Assembly: GCF_034424155.1 (NCBI RefSeq)
Contig: NZ_CP139992.1
Coordinates: forward strand, 3,426,012 to 3,490,011
Origin: Hafnia alvei
Lineage (GTDB): Bacteria; Pseudomonadota; Gammaproteobacteria; Enterobacterales; Enterobacteriaceae
DNA: 64,000 nt
Direction: 5' to 3'
The position numbers and the translations under genes are program-made. Below are positions 1-10,445 of this stretch, in pieces (positions within the stretch are counted from its first letter, which is position 1; each line of letters starts with the position of its first letter). The notes under the pieces are model-generated. The model was not told where the DNA came from. It saw only the letters and a list, made by a program, of their open reading frames with translations, and did no database searches.

Positions 1-1295
1 AAGTTCAGCGCAGCAGGAACGCTGTCGCGCGTAAACCAGCCAGTTTCAGTCGCCTTCACGCCAGCGGCTTCTTCTGCACCGGCCAGTGATTCATTATCGC
101 TGGTTGCAGAGTCGCTCACTTTTTGCTGTAACGCGTAGTAAGCATCCAGTGCTTTCTGCTGTTTAACCTGAGTGGCAATATCCGCACGGACTTCGGCCAG
201 CGGTTTTACCTGCTCTGGTTTCACGTCATTCAGGCGAATAACGAGATAGCCAACGCTTGATTTTACTGCGCCTGATAGCTGACCTTTGGTGGTTAACTTA
301 GCACCCAGAATTTCATCTGGCGTAGTGCCCGGTTCTAACCATCCCAACTCACCGCCGTTTTTACGCGAGATGATGTCAGTGGATTTCTCAGCAGCGACTT
401 TGGCGAAATCGGCACCGCCGTTCAGTTCATCCAATACCGCTTTAGCATCGGCTTCAGTTTTTACCTGAATAACGCTGTAATCTTTGCGCTCCGGCTGGGT
501 GTAGCTGGATTTATGCTGATCGTAATAAGCTGCGATATCCTCATCAGAAACGGTAATTTTGTCCTGAATCGCCGCGGCATCCATTTCGATATAGCTAACC
601 TTCACTTCTTCCGGCGCAATAAAACTATTTCTATTTTGCTCGTAGTAGGATTTCAGCTCTTCATCAGTAACCTGCTGAGCTTTTTCCAACGCTTTGATAT
701 CAATCGTTGCCAAACGCACATCGCGCTGCTGCATGGTTAACGCAGCCATAGCTTCCACTTCTACCGGCAGCGTGAAGCCCGTTGCGGTGTAAGCCTGAAT
801 CAGCTGTTGGCTGGTGAGCTGCTGGCGAACCAACTGCGCATAGTTATCTGGACTTAATCCCATATTGGCAATGATGTTCAGATATTTAGCATTATCGAAC
901 TGGTTGTTAGTCTGGAAGTAAGGCATGGCCCAGATAGCTTCTTTCACCTGCTCATCGCTAATTCCCAGACCCAATTTCTTGGCGTACTGATCAAGCAGAG
1001 TGTCATCAATTAGGCGGTTAAGAGCCTGCTTACGCAGCTCTTTCATATAGCCTTCGTTACCTGCCAACACTGAAAATTGGTCGCCCAATTGCTGCTGTAA
1101 GCGACTACGTTCGCTTTGAACCGCTTGCTCAAGCTGACCACGGCTAATTTCCTGACCATCGACTTTCGCCGCATAGTCACCGGAACCGCCGGTCAAATAA
1201 CCCCCTACCCCGGTCAAAACAAATGACACGATGATTAGGCCCAGGATGATTTTGAGCACGACGTGATTAGCGGCCGCGCGTAAATTGTCCATCAT
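1..1295 (-). CDS. ppiD: Periplasmic folding chaperone PpiD (3' end outside window)
   Basis: PpiD is an inner-membrane-anchored chaperone of the parvulin/SurA family that meets proteins leaving the Sec translocon on the periplasmic side. The first ~431 codons are present; the C-terminus runs off the left edge (E. coli PpiD is about 620 residues). The N-terminus begins MMDNLRAAANHVVLKIILG, a short basic segment followed by one membrane anchor (about residues 13-35), then a SurA-like N-terminal helical region and a parvulin-like domain (about 265-360) containing an ISRKNGGELGWLEPG segment typical of the family. The start is set by similarity to the E. coli MMDSLRTAAN start. It lies downstream of hupB on the same strand, as in E. 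coli, with a hupB terminator between them. Confidence 0.95.
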   Translation of the reverse strand, partial: MMDNLRAAANHVVLKIILGLIIVSFVLTGVGGYLTGGSGDYAAKVDGQEISRGQLEQAVQSERSRLQQQLGDQFSVLAGNEGYMKELRKQALNRLIDDTLLDQYAKKLGLGISDEQVKEAIWAMPYFQTNNQFDNAKYLNIIANMGLSPDNYAQLVRQQLTSQQLIQAYTATGFTLPVEVEAMAALTMQQRDVRLATIDIKALEKAQQVTDEELKSYYEQNRNSFIAPEEVKVSYIEMDAAAIQDKITVSDEDIAAYYDQHKSSYTQPERKDYSVIQVKTEADAKAVLDELNGGADFAKVAAEKSTDIISRKNGGELGWLEPGTTPDEILGAKLTTKGQLSGAVKSSVGYLVIRLNDVKPEQVKPLAEVRADIATQVKQQKALDAYYALQQKVSDSATSDNESLAGAEEAAGVKATETGWFTRDSVPAALN

Positions 1296-1614
1296 AGTGT
1301 GGCAACACTCCGCTGTGATTGTGGGTAATACAGTAATTTTTGTCGGCTCAGTCTATCTGATTCGTAGCCAACACTGCACACGTAATACGATAAAATTGGG
1401 CTATAAGATCAAAAACCTATCCCATTAACCGAATCGACCTACTGGGAAAGGCTCTGTTTCCATGAAACTTTAGCCATAAAAAAAGCGCATCGGTTACGAT
1501 GCGCCTTGTATTTTACCCTAGCAACTCAGCCACGTCAGTCTAATGTTTCATTGTTTCCACTCACGTGGGTTCATAACATACAAACAAATTCAGACGGTTG
1601 AGTCGGACGCGTTA
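1296..1614. other. Intergenic region hupB-ppiD
   Basis: A 319-base gap without a credible gene. It carries the hupB terminator (1478-1504) and, between about 1300 and 1470, the presumed ppiD promoter and leader. I see no clear promoter consensus that I would assign. Confidence 0.6.
1478..1504 (-). terminator. Intrinsic terminator of hupB
   Basis: An 8-bp GC-rich stem (GCGCATCG 1485-1492 with CGATGCGC 1497-1504, loop GTTA) is followed on the minus strand by a run of seven T (1484 down to 1478). It lies about 110 bases after the hupB stop. Confidence 0.85.
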
Positions 1615-1887
1615 TTAATTAACAGCGTCTTTCAGTGCCTTGCCAGCACGGAAGCCAGGTACTTTGGCAGCAGGAATGCTGATTTCTTTACCTGTCTGAG
1701 GGTTACGGCCAGTACGTGCTGAACGTTCGCGCACGTCAAAAGTACCAAAACCGACCAGAGCAACAGAATCACCGCTCTGCAAAGACTCAGTAACAGACGC
1801 AATAATCGCATCTAATGCACGGCCAGCTGCTGCTTTAGAAATATCTGCGCCTTCGGCAATCTTATCGACCAGTTGTGACTTATTCAC
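1615..1887 (-). CDS. hupB: DNA-binding protein HU-beta
   Basis: HU-beta is a nucleoid-associated protein that binds and bends DNA without sequence specificity, as a homodimer or as a heterodimer with HU-alpha. The 90-residue length is exactly that of the family. The GFGTF turn (residues 46-50) and the beta-arm with RNPQTGKEI (61-69), including Pro63 that intercalates into DNA, are present, as is the C-terminal [14 protein letters not shown]. It sits between lon and ppiD as in E. coli, with its own terminator downstream and a lon terminator upstream, so it is probably a single-gene unit. Confidence 0.98.
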   Translation of the reverse strand: MNKSQLVDKIAEGADISKAAAGRALDAIIASVTESLQSGDSVALVGFGTFDVRERSARTGRNPQTGKEISIPAAKVPGFRAGKALKDAVN

Positions 1888-2035
1888 TCTTTCATCCCCT
1901 TTAGAAATCTTATGCCGTACTGGAATATTGTCCTTAGGGTACGGCTGCGCTGCTGTTATATCAATCCTGTCAGTTCATGGCAAGACACATGAGATGCGGC
2001 TTTTCCTAATTTGACAGGGCTCTAAGTTAGCTGCA

Positions 2036-2074
2036 CAAAAAAATGCTGGCAAGTCCGAAATCGACTGCCAGCAT
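2036..2074 (-). terminator. Intrinsic terminator of lon
   Basis: A 9-bp stem (ATGCTGGCA 2043-2051 with TGCCAGCAT 2066-2074) is followed on the minus strand by seven T (2042-2036). It lies about 30 bases after the lon stop. Confidence 0.85.
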
Positions 2075-2105
2075 AGGTTTTATCAGCGGTTTATGCGATA
2101 TATCA

Positions 2106-4460
2106 CTATTTCGCGGTAACCACTTCCATTCCGAATGGTGAATTTTGCAGCGCCAAGGCTAAAACTTCATCAATTCGTTTCACCGGATGGATATCCAGAT
2201 CGGCCAATACGTTGTCTGGAATCTCTTCCAAATCGCGTTTGTTTTCGTCTGGGATCAGCACGGTTTTAATTCCACCGCGGTGAGCCGCCAGCAGTTTTTC
2301 TTTCAAACCACCGATAGGCAACACTAAACCACGCAGCGTAATTTCACCGGTCATAGCCACATCGGCACGCACAGGATTACCGGTTAAGCATGAAACCAAC
2401 GCGGTACACATCGCAATACCCGCGCTTGGGCCATCTTTCGGCGTTGCACCTTCAGGCACATGGACGTGAATATCGCGTTTTTCGTAGAAATCAGGGTTGA
2501 TACCCAATTTCTCAGCGCGAGCACGAACCACGGTTAACGCAGCCTGAATGGACTCCTGCATGACTTCACCTAAAGAACCGGTATAAGTCAGCTTGCCTTT
2601 ACCTGGTACGCATGCGGTTTCAATCGTCAGCAGATCGCCGCCCACTTCAGTCCATGCCAAGCCAGTAACCTGACCCACGCGGTTTTCACTGTCCGCACGG
2701 CCATAGTCGTAGCGCTGCACACCTAAGAAGTCTTTCAGGTTGTCGCCGTTGATCTCAATATGCTTAACGGATTTATCCATCAGCAGGTTTTTTACCGCCT
2801 TACGGCACAGTTTTGAGATTTCACGTTCCAGACTACGCACGCCCGCTTCGCGAGTGTAATAGCGAATAATGCCGCTGATTGCGCTGTCATCAACCGTCAA
2901 CTCACCTTTTTTCAGTGCGTTGCGTTCCAACTGTTTTGGCAGCAGATGCTGTTTCGCAATGTTGAGTTTTTCATCTTCGGTATAACCCGACAGACGAATC
3001 ACTTCCATACGATCCAACAACGGCGCAGGAATGTTCATCGAGTTCGATGTTGCCACAAACATAACGTCAGACAGATCGTAATCAACTTCCAGATAATGGT
3101 CGTTGAACGCGATATTCTGTTCTGGATCCAGAACTTCCAGCAGCGCTGAAGCCGGATCGCCACGCATGTCCGAAGACATTTTGTCGATCTCATCGAGCAG
3201 GAACAGTGGGTTTTTCACCCCAACCTTTGCCATCTTCTGGATCAGTTTGCCCGGCATAGAACCGATATAGGTACGACGATGGCCACGAATTTCGGCTTCA
3301 TCACGCACGCCACCCAGCGCCATACGCACATACTGGCGCCCCGTAGCACGAGCAATAGACTGACCCAAAGAGGTCTTACCGACCCCTGGAGGCCCTACCA
3401 GACAGAGGATAGGCCCTTTAATTTTGCTAACGCGACTCTGAACCGCTAAATATTCCAGAATACGGTCTTTGACGCGCTCAAGGCCGTAATGATCGGTATC
3501 TAGAATTTCCTGCGCTTTATTCAGATCTTTTTTGACCTTGCTGCGCGCATTCCACGGAACCTGAATCATCCAATCGATATAGCCACGCACTACGGTTGCT
3601 TCAGCAGACATCGGCGACATCATCTTCAGCTTTTGCAGCTCAGCTTCCGTTTTCTCGCGCGCATCTTTCGGCATTTTTGCCGCTTCGATTTTGCGTTTCA
3701 GCGCTTCGAATTCGTCTGGCGTATCGTCCATTTCGCCCAGTTCTTTCTGAATCGCTTTCATTTGCTCATTCAGATAGTACTCGCGCTGGCTCTTTTCCAT
3801 CTGCTTTTTAACGCGGTTACGAATGCGTTTTTCAACCTGCAGCAGATCGATTTCAGACTCCATCATCGCCATCAGATATTCCAGACGTTCAGTCACGTCT
3901 GACATTTCCAACACGGCCTGCTTGTCGTTTAACTTCAACGGCATGTGTGCAGCAATGGTATCTGCCAGCTTAGCCGCATCGTCAATACTGTTGAGCGAGG
4001 TCAGCACTTCTGGTGGGATCTTTTTGTTCAGTTTGATGTAGCCTTCAAACTGATTAATGGCGGTACGAACCAATACTTCTTGTTCGCGCTCGTCCATTTC
4101 TGGAATGTCTAAATATTCAGCCTGTGCAGCAAAATGCTCACCACTGTCAGATAACGTAGTGATTTTCGCACGCTGAAGCCCCTCGACCAGCACTTTGACG
4201 GTGCCATCGGGTAATTTCAGCATCTGTAAAATAGAGGCAACGGTACCTACAGAGAAAAGGTCATTTACCCCTGGTTCATCCGTTGAGGCTTCCTTTTGCG
4301 CGACCAGCAGGATCTTCTTGTCGTGATCCATTGCGGCTTCTAGGCACCGGATTGACTTTTCCCGGCCTACGAACAATGGAATCACCATGTGCGGATAAAC
4401 CACCACATCGCGCAGAGGCAATACGGGGATTTCTATGCGTTCGGAACGCTCAGGATTCAT
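2106..4460 (-). CDS. lon: ATP-dependent protease Lon
   Basis: Lon is a homohexameric cytoplasmic AAA+ serine protease that degrades misfolded proteins and short-lived regulators. The 784 residues match the E. coli length. They comprise an N-terminal substrate-binding domain (about 1-200), a helical linker, an AAA+ module with Walker [10 protein letters not shown] and Walker B FLLDEIDK, and a C-terminal Ser-Lys protease domain. Counting from the C-terminus puts the catalytic serine of PKDGPSAG at 679 and the lysine of [10 protein letters not shown] at 722, the same numbers as in E. coli. It lies downstream of clpX but has its own heat-shock-type promoter (4548-4576) and terminator. Confidence 0.99.
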   Translation of the reverse strand: MNPERSERIEIPVLPLRDVVVYPHMVIPLFVGREKSIRCLEAAMDHDKKILLVAQKEASTDEPGVNDLFSVGTVASILQMLKLPDGTVKVLVEGLQRAKITTLSDSGEHFAAQAEYLDIPEMDEREQEVLVRTAINQFEGYIKLNKKIPPEVLTSLNSIDDAAKLADTIAAHMPLKLNDKQAVLEMSDVTERLEYLMAMMESEIDLLQVEKRIRNRVKKQMEKSQREYYLNEQMKAIQKELGEMDDTPDEFEALKRKIEAAKMPKDAREKTEAELQKLKMMSPMSAEATVVRGYIDWMIQVPWNARSKVKKDLNKAQEILDTDHYGLERVKDRILEYLAVQSRVSKIKGPILCLVGPPGVGKTSLGQSIARATGRQYVRMALGGVRDEAEIRGHRRTYIGSMPGKLIQKMAKVGVKNPLFLLDEIDKMSSDMRGDPASALLEVLDPEQNIAFNDHYLEVDYDLSDVMFVATSNSMNIPAPLLDRMEVIRLSGYTEDEKLNIAKQHLLPKQLERNALKKGELTVDDSAISGIIRYYTREAGVRSLEREISKLCRKAVKNLLMDKSVKHIEINGDNLKDFLGVQRYDYGRADSENRVGQVTGLAWTEVGGDLLTIETACVPGKGKLTYTGSLGEVMQESIQAALTVVRARAEKLGINPDFYEKRDIHVHVPEGATPKDGPSAGIAMCTALVSCLTGNPVRADVAMTGEITLRGLVLPIGGLKEKLLAAHRGGIKTVLIPDENKRDLEEIPDNVLADLDIHPVKRIDEVLALALQNSPFGMEVVTAK

Positions 4461-4547
4461 AGAGCTCTCTCTTAGTTTAGCTTCCGCCAGGTTATGGGAA
4501 TCTTACAACCCGTTTTACGTTGTTGCTTCACCCAGTTTGTATCTGAG

Positions 4548-4576
4548 TATATGGGGATGTTTACCAGGGATTCAAC
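4548..4576 (-). promoter_or_regulatory. Sigma-32-type (heat shock) promoter of lon
   Basis: On the minus strand GTTGAA (4576-4571) and CCCCATATA (4556-4548) are separated by exactly 14 bases. This fits the sigma-32 consensus CTTGAA-N14-CCCCATNT at all but the first base. It lies 88 bases upstream of the lon start. Heat-shock control of lon is established in E. coli; that this site works here is inferred. Confidence 0.8.
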
Positions 4577-4590
4577 GCAAACAACAACAG

Positions 4591-4622
4591 AAAAAAAAAT
4601 GGGAGATAAAATCCCCCATTTT
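4591..4622 (-). terminator. Intrinsic terminator of clpX
   Basis: An AAAATGGG/CCCATTTT stem (4596-4603 with 4615-4622) is followed on the minus strand by a run of nine T. It lies 29 bases after the clpX stop and just upstream of the lon promoter, separating the two units. Confidence 0.75.
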
Positions 4623-4650
4623 ATTGATAACCCATCAGTTTACTGGCTAA

Positions 4651-5922
4651 TTATTCGCCAGAAGCTTGTGCTTCTGGTTTACCATAAATCAGCATTGGCT
4701 CCGCCTGACCTTCAATGACATTTTCGTCGACAACCACTTTTTCGACGTTTTCCATTGATGGCAAGTCGTACATCGTTTCCAGCAGCGCGCCTTCAACGAT
4801 AGAACGCAGACCACGAGCACCTGTTTTACGCGCCATCGCTTTTTTCGCGATAGCCGTCAGGGCTTCGTCACGGAACTCCAGATCGACACCTTCCAGATTA
4901 AATAATGCCTGATATTGTTTGGTCAGGGCATTTTTTGGCTCTTTCAGGATCTGAATCAGCGCGTCTTCGCTCAGTTCACGCAGAGTAGCGACAACCGGCA
5001 AACGACCAATGAACTCAGGGATTAGACCAAATTTGATCAAATCTTCTGGTTCTGCCTGAGCCAGCAACTCGCCTTCGGTTGCTTTTTCAGACAACGCTTT
5101 AACCGTTGCACCAAAACCAATACCGGTGCCGGTATTCACACGCTGGCCAATGACTTTATCCAAGCCCGCAAACGCACCGCCACAGATAAACAGGATCTTA
5201 GAGGTATCAACCTGTAGGAATTCCTGCTGTGGATGCTTACGGCCGCCCTGAGGTGGAACCGCAGCGATGGTACCTTCAATCAGCTTCAGCAATGCCTGCT
5301 GTACGCCTTCACCTGAAACATCACGGGTGATAGACGGGTTGTCAGACTTACGAGAAATCTTATCGATTTCGTCGATGTACACGATACCGCGCTGTGCTTT
5401 CTGAACGTCGTAATCACACTTCTGCAACAGCTTCTGAATGATATTTTCAACGTCTTCGCCCACATAACCCGCTTCGGTTAGGGTCGTTGCATCAGCCATG
5501 GTAAATGGCACATCAAGGAAACGTGCTAGCGTTTCAGCCAGCAAAGTTTTACCACTACCGGTTGGACCGATCAGCAAAATATTACTTTTGCCCAGTTCTA
5601 CACCGTTGCTGCTGTCGCCGTTACGCAGGCGTTTGTAGTGGTTATACACCGCTACCGCCAAGACTTTTTTCGCCTGTTCTTGACCAATGACGTAATCATC
5701 TAAATGGTTACGAATTTCATGCGGCGTTGGCAGAGAGCTGCGCTCGCGATGCGGAGCAACTTCTTTAATCTCTTCGCGAATGATGTCATTACACAGATCG
5801 ACACACTCGTCGCAGATATACACTGACGGCCCGGCGATCAGCTTACGAACTTCATGCTGGCTTTTGCCGCAAAAAGAACAGTACAGCAGCTTGCCTGAAC
5901 CGTCTTTGCGCTTATCTGTCAT
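4651..5922 (-). CDS. clpX: ClpXP protease ATPase subunit ClpX
   Basis: ClpX is a hexameric AAA+ unfoldase that feeds tagged substrates to ClpP. The 423-residue chain has the N-terminal zinc-binding domain with Cys15, Cys18, Cys37 and Cys40. Walker A GPTGSGKT is at 119-126, the substrate-gripping pore loop GYVG at 152-155, and Walker B VYIDEID includes Asp184-Glu185. A GGRKHP loop like the RKH loop that recognises ssrA tags is also visible. It follows clpP on the same strand with a 277-base gap, so it may have its own promoter as well as read-through from clpP, as in E. coli. Confidence 0.99.
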   Translation of the reverse strand: MTDKRKDGSGKLLYCSFCGKSQHEVRKLIAGPSVYICDECVDLCNDIIREEIKEVAPHRERSSLPTPHEIRNHLDDYVIGQEQAKKVLAVAVYNHYKRLRNGDSSNGVELGKSNILLIGPTGSGKTLLAETLARFLDVPFTMADATTLTEAGYVGEDVENIIQKLLQKCDYDVQKAQRGIVYIDEIDKISRKSDNPSITRDVSGEGVQQALLKLIEGTIAAVPPQGGRKHPQQEFLQVDTSKILFICGGAFAGLDKVIGQRVNTGTGIGFGATVKALSEKATEGELLAQAEPEDLIKFGLIPEFIGRLPVVATLRELSEDALIQILKEPKNALTKQYQALFNLEGVDLEFRDEALTAIAKKAMARKTGARGLRSIVEGALLETMYDLPSMENVEKVVVDENVIEGQAEPMLIYGKPEAQASGE

Positions 5923-6199
5923 CAGTAAACCTCTTTCATTAAGTATCTGTCCCGTCGAATCAGCCTATTACGGCTAAGACCGCTCAACGGCAGTGCGACC
6001 AATCTGCGCAAAACGGCCTATCAGCGTAGTCTATGCAACCCATTAGCGCGATGCGAGCATCGCTCCGCGCTTTATATTCACTATAGTATATCGGCAACCC
6101 GCCGTAACATGATAGTCACGCTATCGGCGGTTGGACGAGATAATAGCGTATGCGTTTGGTTCCACAGACGTCCTGAATCTAGGCCTTAGTCTGACACAA

Positions 6200-6820
6200 T
6201 CAGCCGCGGTGAGTCATTACCGAATCAACCAAGCCGTATTCTACAGCTTCGTCCGCTGACAAGAAGCGGTCACGTTCGGTATCACGCTCGATCTCTTCGA
6301 GCGATTTACCTGAATGTTTTGCCATCAGCTCATTCATACGAGCTTTAACCTTCAGGATTTCTTTGGCGTGGATTTCGATATCCGTCGCCTGCCCTTGGAA
6401 ACCACCCAACGGCTGGTGAATCATCACGCGTGAATTTGGCAGGCAGAAACGCTTACCTTTCGCCCCTGCCGTCAGCAGAAACGCGCCCATGGAACACGCT
6501 TGTCCCATACAGATGGTGCTCACATCCGGTTTGATAAACTGCATGGTGTCATAAATTGACATACCCGCAGTAATGACGCCGCCCGGTGAGTTGATATAAA
6601 GATGGATATCTTTCTCTGGGTTTTCTGCTTCGAGGAACAGCATCTGAGCCACGATCAGATTTGCCATGTGATCTTCAACCTGACCAGTCAGGAAGATAAT
6701 TCGTTCTTTCAACAGACGGGAAAAAATATCGTATGAACGTTCGCCACGCGAAGTCTGTTCAACAACCATTGGCACTAAGGCCATGTGCGGTGCTAAATCA
6801 CGCTCGCCACTGTATGACAT
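6200..6820 (-). CDS. clpP: ATP-dependent Clp protease proteolytic subunit ClpP
   Basis: ClpP forms the tetradecameric barrel that hydrolyses proteins delivered by ClpX or ClpA. The 206 residues carry the full catalytic triad: Ser110 (in CSMGAF), His135 (in MIHQPLGG) and Asp184 (in TERDRF), each one number lower than in E. coli because of a one-residue-shorter propeptide. The start (MSYSGERD) is preceded by a TAGGAGACG ribosome-binding site. It lies between tig and clpX, the conserved order tig-clpP-clpX-lon. Confidence 0.99.
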   Translation of the reverse strand: MSYSGERDLAPHMALVPMVVEQTSRGERSYDIFSRLLKERIIFLTGQVEDHMANLIVAQMLFLEAENPEKDIHLYINSPGGVITAGMSIYDTMQFIKPDVSTICMGQACSMGAFLLTAGAKGKRFCLPNSRVMIHQPLGGFQGQATDIEIHAKEILKVKARMNELMAKHSGKSLEEIERDTERDRFLSADEAVEYGLVDSVMTHRG

Positions 6821-6990
6821 TAACCGTCTCCTATAGAAATCACTTTGGCATTATTTGCTTTGATTCTACTGTAGATAAACTATGTTGACCATCGTTGACC
6901 ATGCCCAACTGTCTGTGTCTGTTGTTATAGGTTAGACACTTAGCCAATATTTGGGGACAGTAATCAAAGAAATAAACCTTTTCCCATAAA

Positions 6991-7018
6991 AAAACCTTCG
7001 CCCAAGAGCGAAGGTTTT
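6991..7018 (-). terminator. Intrinsic terminator of tig
   Basis: A perfect 11-bp stem (AAAACCTTCGC 6991-7001 with GCGAAGGTTTT 7008-7018, loop CCAAGA) is followed by further T on the minus strand. It lies 36 bases after the tig stop. Confidence 0.88.
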
Positions 7019-7054
7019 TATTACTTCGGAACGAATAAGCCGTTCAGAGCAACA

Positions 7055-8359
7055 TTACGCAGCCTGAGTCTGGTTCATCAGTTCGCTGAAGTTGGTCGCT
7101 TTTTCAGACACTTTAGCGCTAGCCAGCAGTGCTTCAACAGCTTGTTCTTCCAGAGCAACATTACGCATGTTGTTCATCAGCTCTTTGTTTTTGCTGTAGA
7201 ACTCAACCACTTCTTTTGGATCTTCGTAAGCAGAAGCCATTTCTTCGATCAGCGCTTTAACGCGATCTTCATCAGCTTTCAGCTCTTTCTTGGTGATAAC
7301 TTCACCCAGCAACAGACCTACAACAACACGACGTTTAGCCTGTTCTTCGAACAGTTCGCGTGGCAGTTCCAGAGCTTGTTTCTCGTTGCCACCGAAACGC
7401 TGTGCAGCCTGACGACGCAGAACGTCAACTTCACCGTCAATCAGTGCAGCTGGAACGTCGATGTCGTTTGCTTTAACCAGACCGTCGATAACCTGAGACT
7501 TGATACGGTTACGTACCGCGCCTTTCAGTTCGCGTTCCATGTTTTTACGCACTTCGGCTTTCAGACCATCCAGAGAACCATCAGCAACGCCGAAACGTTT
7601 GATGAATTCTTCGGTGAATTCTGGCAATTCACGTTCTTCAACTTTCTTCAGAACGATATCGAATTTAGCCGCTTTACCTTTCAGGTTTTCAGCGTGGTAA
7701 TCTTCTGGGAAGGTCACTTCGATAGCGAATTCTTCACCCGCTTTGTGGCCCAGAATGCCTTCTTCGAAACCTGGGATCATACGACCCTGGCCCATTGCCA
7801 GAACGAAATCAGAGGCTTTGCCGCCTTCGAAAACTTCGCCGTCGATAGAGCCGGTGAAATCTACGGTGACGCGGTCTTCAGCTTCAACTGCACGTTCGGT
7901 TGCAGTCCAAGTCGCCTGCTGCTTACGCAGGGTGTCCAGCATCGCGTCAACGTCAGCATCAGTGACTTCAACAACTGGTTTTTCAACTTCGATGCTTTCC
8001 AGATCTTTCAGTTCGATCTCTGGGTAAACTTCGAATTCAACTGCGAAAGAGAAGTCTTCGCCCAGTTTGTATTCGCCTGGTACATAGTTAGGCGCGCCAG
8101 CTGGGTTCAGTTTTTCTTTGATGATCGCATCAACGAAGTTACGCTGCATCAGATCGCCCAGAACGTCCTGGCGAACAGAAGCGCCATAACGCTGAGAGAT
8201 AATGTGCATTGGCACTTTACCTTTACGGAAGCCGTCGATACGTGCTTTTTTAGCCACGTTGACCAGCTCACTGTTTACTGCTTTTTCAATGCTGTCGGCT
8301 GCAACAGTAATATTTACGCGGCGGCCAAGGCCTTCGGTGGTTTCAACAGAAACTTGCAT
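7055..8359 (-). CDS. tig: Trigger factor
   Basis: Trigger factor is the ribosome-bound chaperone and peptidyl-prolyl isomerase that receives nascent chains at the exit tunnel. The 434-residue protein has the N-terminal ribosome-binding signature GFRKGKVP at 43-50 (Phe44-Arg45-Lys46 as in E. coli). A central FKBP-type PPIase domain (about 150-245, with [14 protein letters not shown] and GFEEGILG) and a C-terminal helical cradle follow. I chose the ATG at 8359 ([10 protein letters not shown]): a GAGG ribosome-binding site precedes it, and an 11-codon upstream extension has no such site. A promoter candidate sits about 280 bases upstream, which implies a long leader. Confidence 0.98.
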   Translation of the reverse strand: MQVSVETTEGLGRRVNITVAADSIEKAVNSELVNVAKKARIDGFRKGKVPMHIISQRYGASVRQDVLGDLMQRNFVDAIIKEKLNPAGAPNYVPGEYKLGEDFSFAVEFEVYPEIELKDLESIEVEKPVVEVTDADVDAMLDTLRKQQATWTATERAVEAEDRVTVDFTGSIDGEVFEGGKASDFVLAMGQGRMIPGFEEGILGHKAGEEFAIEVTFPEDYHAENLKGKAAKFDIVLKKVEERELPEFTEEFIKRFGVADGSLDGLKAEVRKNMERELKGAVRNRIKSQVIDGLVKANDIDVPAALIDGEVDVLRRQAAQRFGGNEKQALELPRELFEEQAKRRVVVGLLLGEVITKKELKADEDRVKALIEEMASAYEDPKEVVEFYSKNKELMNNMRNVALEEQAVEALLASAKVSEKATNFSELMNQTQAA

Positions 8360-8638
8360 CTTATACCTCAAAAAATCACAGTGCTCGGTCAACTCCAGAA
8401 GTCATTTTCAACGAAGAAAACCAGACTCCACAGAACCGGGACGGCCGCTTTCAGCAGAACCGTGTTCCCTGTTTATCCCTTCTTACTTGAAGCCGCTACG
8501 GTGCTAGCTGCGGTTATTCACCCTAATCGCTTACCGGTGTAAGCTCATCGGGATTCACTCGCTGGCCGCCTAGCAACAACATCAAGTACTTTGGGCGTAG
8601 AAGCGTCCCGAATACATTCAGGAAAAAATAGACGCGAC

Positions 8639-8667
8639 ATTATAGCGATGCATGAGCAATGAGTCGA
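8639..8667 (-). promoter_or_regulatory. Candidate sigma-70 promoter of tig
   Basis: On the minus strand TCGACT (8667-8662; four of six match TTGACA) and a perfect TATAAT (8644-8639) are separated by 17 bases. It is the best promoter-like sequence upstream of tig. Assigned by consensus only. Confidence 0.5.
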
Positions 8668-8814
8668 GAACCGCACGCCAACTGTCCGCGGCGTGATTCA
8701 CAGTTTCGAGCGATACCTCAGCAACTCGGGTACAAAATTAGAGCGTTGTAGCACCAAGTCCACGGGCCAAAGTCACGAAATCGCGTGCGCACCTAAGTCA
8801 TAAAGTTGCTACGC

Positions 8815-8842
8815 AAAAAGAAACGGCCACTCGGGCCGTTTC
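8815..8842 (-). terminator. Intrinsic terminator of bolA
   Basis: A 9-bp stem (GAAACGGCC 8820-8828 with GGCCGTTTC 8834-8842, loop ACTCG) is followed by five T on the minus strand, about 95 bases after the bolA stop. Confidence 0.8.
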
Positions 8843-8937
8843 TCGTCAAACACGCTATTAATACAGCAAAAACGGCTAAGAGTTCCACCTTCGTGGTAAT
8901 TTACTTGCCTTTTCGCCGCCTATTTAAGCAAGTTAGC

Positions 8938-9252
8938 TTAGGCTAGGGTGCCAGCCCCGCGACAGGGCGGTGATGCAGGAACCGTATCTTGCAACGCCTC
9001 CCACTCTTTATGGGTGTAGGTATGTAGGGCTAACGCATGTACGCCGTCGGCCAGTTCCTCTGACAAAACGCCATATATAGAACGATGACGCGTCAAGAAG
9101 CGCTCACCTTGGAAACGATCGCTAACCATGACAACTTTAAAGTGACTTTCAGAACCTGCCGGTACGTTATGGCGATAGCTTTCATCAACCACCTCAAGAT
9201 AGAAAGGTTCAAACGCGGCGCGTAACTTTGCTTCTATCTGTTCTCTCATCAT
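8938..9252 (-). CDS. bolA: Transcriptional regulator/morphogene BolA
   Basis: BolA is a small stress and stationary-phase regulator that affects cell shape and biofilm formation and also pairs with monothiol glutaredoxins. The 104-residue protein carries the family core [20 protein letters not shown] and VHALALHTY, including the HxH-type histidine region, and ends [11 protein letters not shown] like E. coli BolA. The ATG at 9252 (MMREQIE) is chosen because an upstream in-frame ATG would overlap the GAGGGG ribosome-binding site. It is divergent from yajG. Confidence 0.96.
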   Translation of the reverse strand: MMREQIEAKLRAAFEPFYLEVVDESYRHNVPAGSESHFKVVMVSDRFQGERFLTRHRSIYGVLSEELADGVHALALHTYTHKEWEALQDTVPASPPCRGAGTLA

Positions 9253-9744
9253 AAGATATCCCCTCATACTGCATCGGCAGAAAGAGCGCTGCTCTTAATG
9301 GAATGTATTTCCCTCTCGGAACCGCTCAGCTATCACCTTTATTTTCAGTGACAGCCCACATCAGGCGCGGACAAGCGCCCAATCGAAAAACACATCTTAA
9401 CGTTAAGCGTAGCTGTTTTTTGCAACTAACGCCGCTGCGAAACATTTTTATCGTGTTTTGCGTAGCGTAACTTATAAAAAATTTCTGTCTATCATTCAAA
9501 TGGGTGGCTTGGAAAGTCAGTTTAATGTTTAAGCAGATAGGCAAAACGCCACCACGATAGTGATTTAACTATCCTTAAGATAAAAATATTTATTGGGGGC
9601 TTCAACATCCTAATGGCAATGCTATGATGGCGGATATTTTGTCCGTAAAGTCCGTTGATTCATCATAGTCATACTCAGTCTTAACTCGGTCATAGATGAA
9701 GGATGAGCACGGCATCTTCCCACGTAAAAATGGTTATTAACTCG
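9253..9744. other. Divergent intergenic region bolA/yajG
   Basis: About 490 bases with no credible gene. It must hold the divergent promoters of bolA and yajG. A short inverted repeat (AAGAGC-AGC-GCTCTT, near 9280-9295) lies just upstream of bolA; its role is unknown. Small open frames here lack ribosome-binding sites and recognisable products. Confidence 0.55.
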
Positions 9745-10329
9745 ATGAATATGATCACAAAACTGTTTTTCCCGCTTTTGGCCGTTTTCGCTTTGGCCGG
9801 ATGCGCAACCAGCTCGAATACGATAGACGTTAACCCTAAGATGACGTTGCCGCAGCAGGATCCAACCTTGCAAGGCATTACGATCAGCATTAACGGTGCC
9901 GACGTTCGCCAGGATAAAGCGCTGGCAAAAGTGAATCGCGATGGCGAGTTAGTTACGCTGACGCCTTCACGCGATCTGCGTTTCTTGCTGCAGGAAGTGC
10001 TGGAAAACCAAATGACCCAGCGCGGTTATATGGTGGGTCCAAGCGGTGCCGTTGATTTGCAGATCGTAGTCAACCAGCTGTATGCCGATGTAAAAGAAGG
10101 CAACCTGCGCTACAACATCACCACCAATGCTGATATTTCCATTATCGCACAGGCGAAAAATGGCAATAAGCAGGTGAAAAACTATCGCTCTGTTTACAAC
10201 GAGCAAGGTGCATTTACCGCGTCAAACAGCAAAATCACTAATGCCGTCAACAATACTATGTCGGATATCGTGTCTAACATGGCGCAAGACACTAGCATCA
10301 GCGACTTCATCAAAGCCAACGCACGTTAA
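9745..10329 (+). CDS. yajG: YajG family lipoprotein
   Basis: An outer-membrane-type lipoprotein of unknown exact function, conserved next to ampG and bolA. From the chosen start it reads MNMITKLFFPLLAVFALAGCA, a short lipoprotein signal with lipobox LAGC. Family-specific stretches follow, such as TLPQQDPTL, ISINGADVR, LTPSRDLRFLLQEVLE and MVGPSG. An in-frame start at 9703 would add 14 residues in front of the signal but has its purine stretch directly against the ATG, so I prefer 9745 (or 9751). ampG follows 116 bases downstream, probably in the same transcript. Confidence 0.92.
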   Translation: MNMITKLFFPLLAVFALAGCATSSNTIDVNPKMTLPQQDPTLQGITISINGADVRQDKALAKVNRDGELVTLTPSRDLRFLLQEVLENQMTQRGYMVGPSGAVDLQIVVNQLYADVKEGNLRYNITTNADISIIAQAKNGNKQVKNYRSVYNEQGAFTASNSKITNAVNNTMSDIVSNMAQDTSISDFIKANAR

Positions 10330-10445
10330 TCTCTATGCTCAGAGTCATTCGGACCGTTGGATAAAAGCGCAATCGAATGATAATGGGCATACACCGTTTT
10401 CACCCCGCACTGCCCGACCTTGGGCAGTGCATGGGAATCAATTGA

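Larger units (their letters stand above)
8360..8937. other. Intergenic region tig-bolA
   Basis: A 578-base gap. It holds the bolA terminator (8815-8842), a tig promoter candidate (8639-8667) and a tig leader of about 275 bases. No credible gene was seen; open frames on the plus strand here are extensions of antisense frames across tig. Confidence 0.65.

Noticed and set aside
3596-4041. Three overlapping plus-strand frames opposite lon
   Set aside because: They are shadows of the lon coding sequence, without ribosome-binding sites or recognisable domains.
6821-6975. Sigma-32 promoter for clpP around CCCCAAATAT
   Set aside because: A -10-like element exists but no CTTGAA-like -35 at the right spacing could be found.
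7142-8542. A 466-codon open frame on the plus strand opposite tig
   Set aside because: It is exactly antisense to tig, a highly conserved gene, and reads a Phe-rich low-complexity product typical of antisense frames of GAA-rich genes. No ribosome-binding site or homology is evident.
9622-9890. Minus-strand frames opposite the yajG start
   Set aside because: They overlap the yajG signal peptide region in antisense and have no supporting features.
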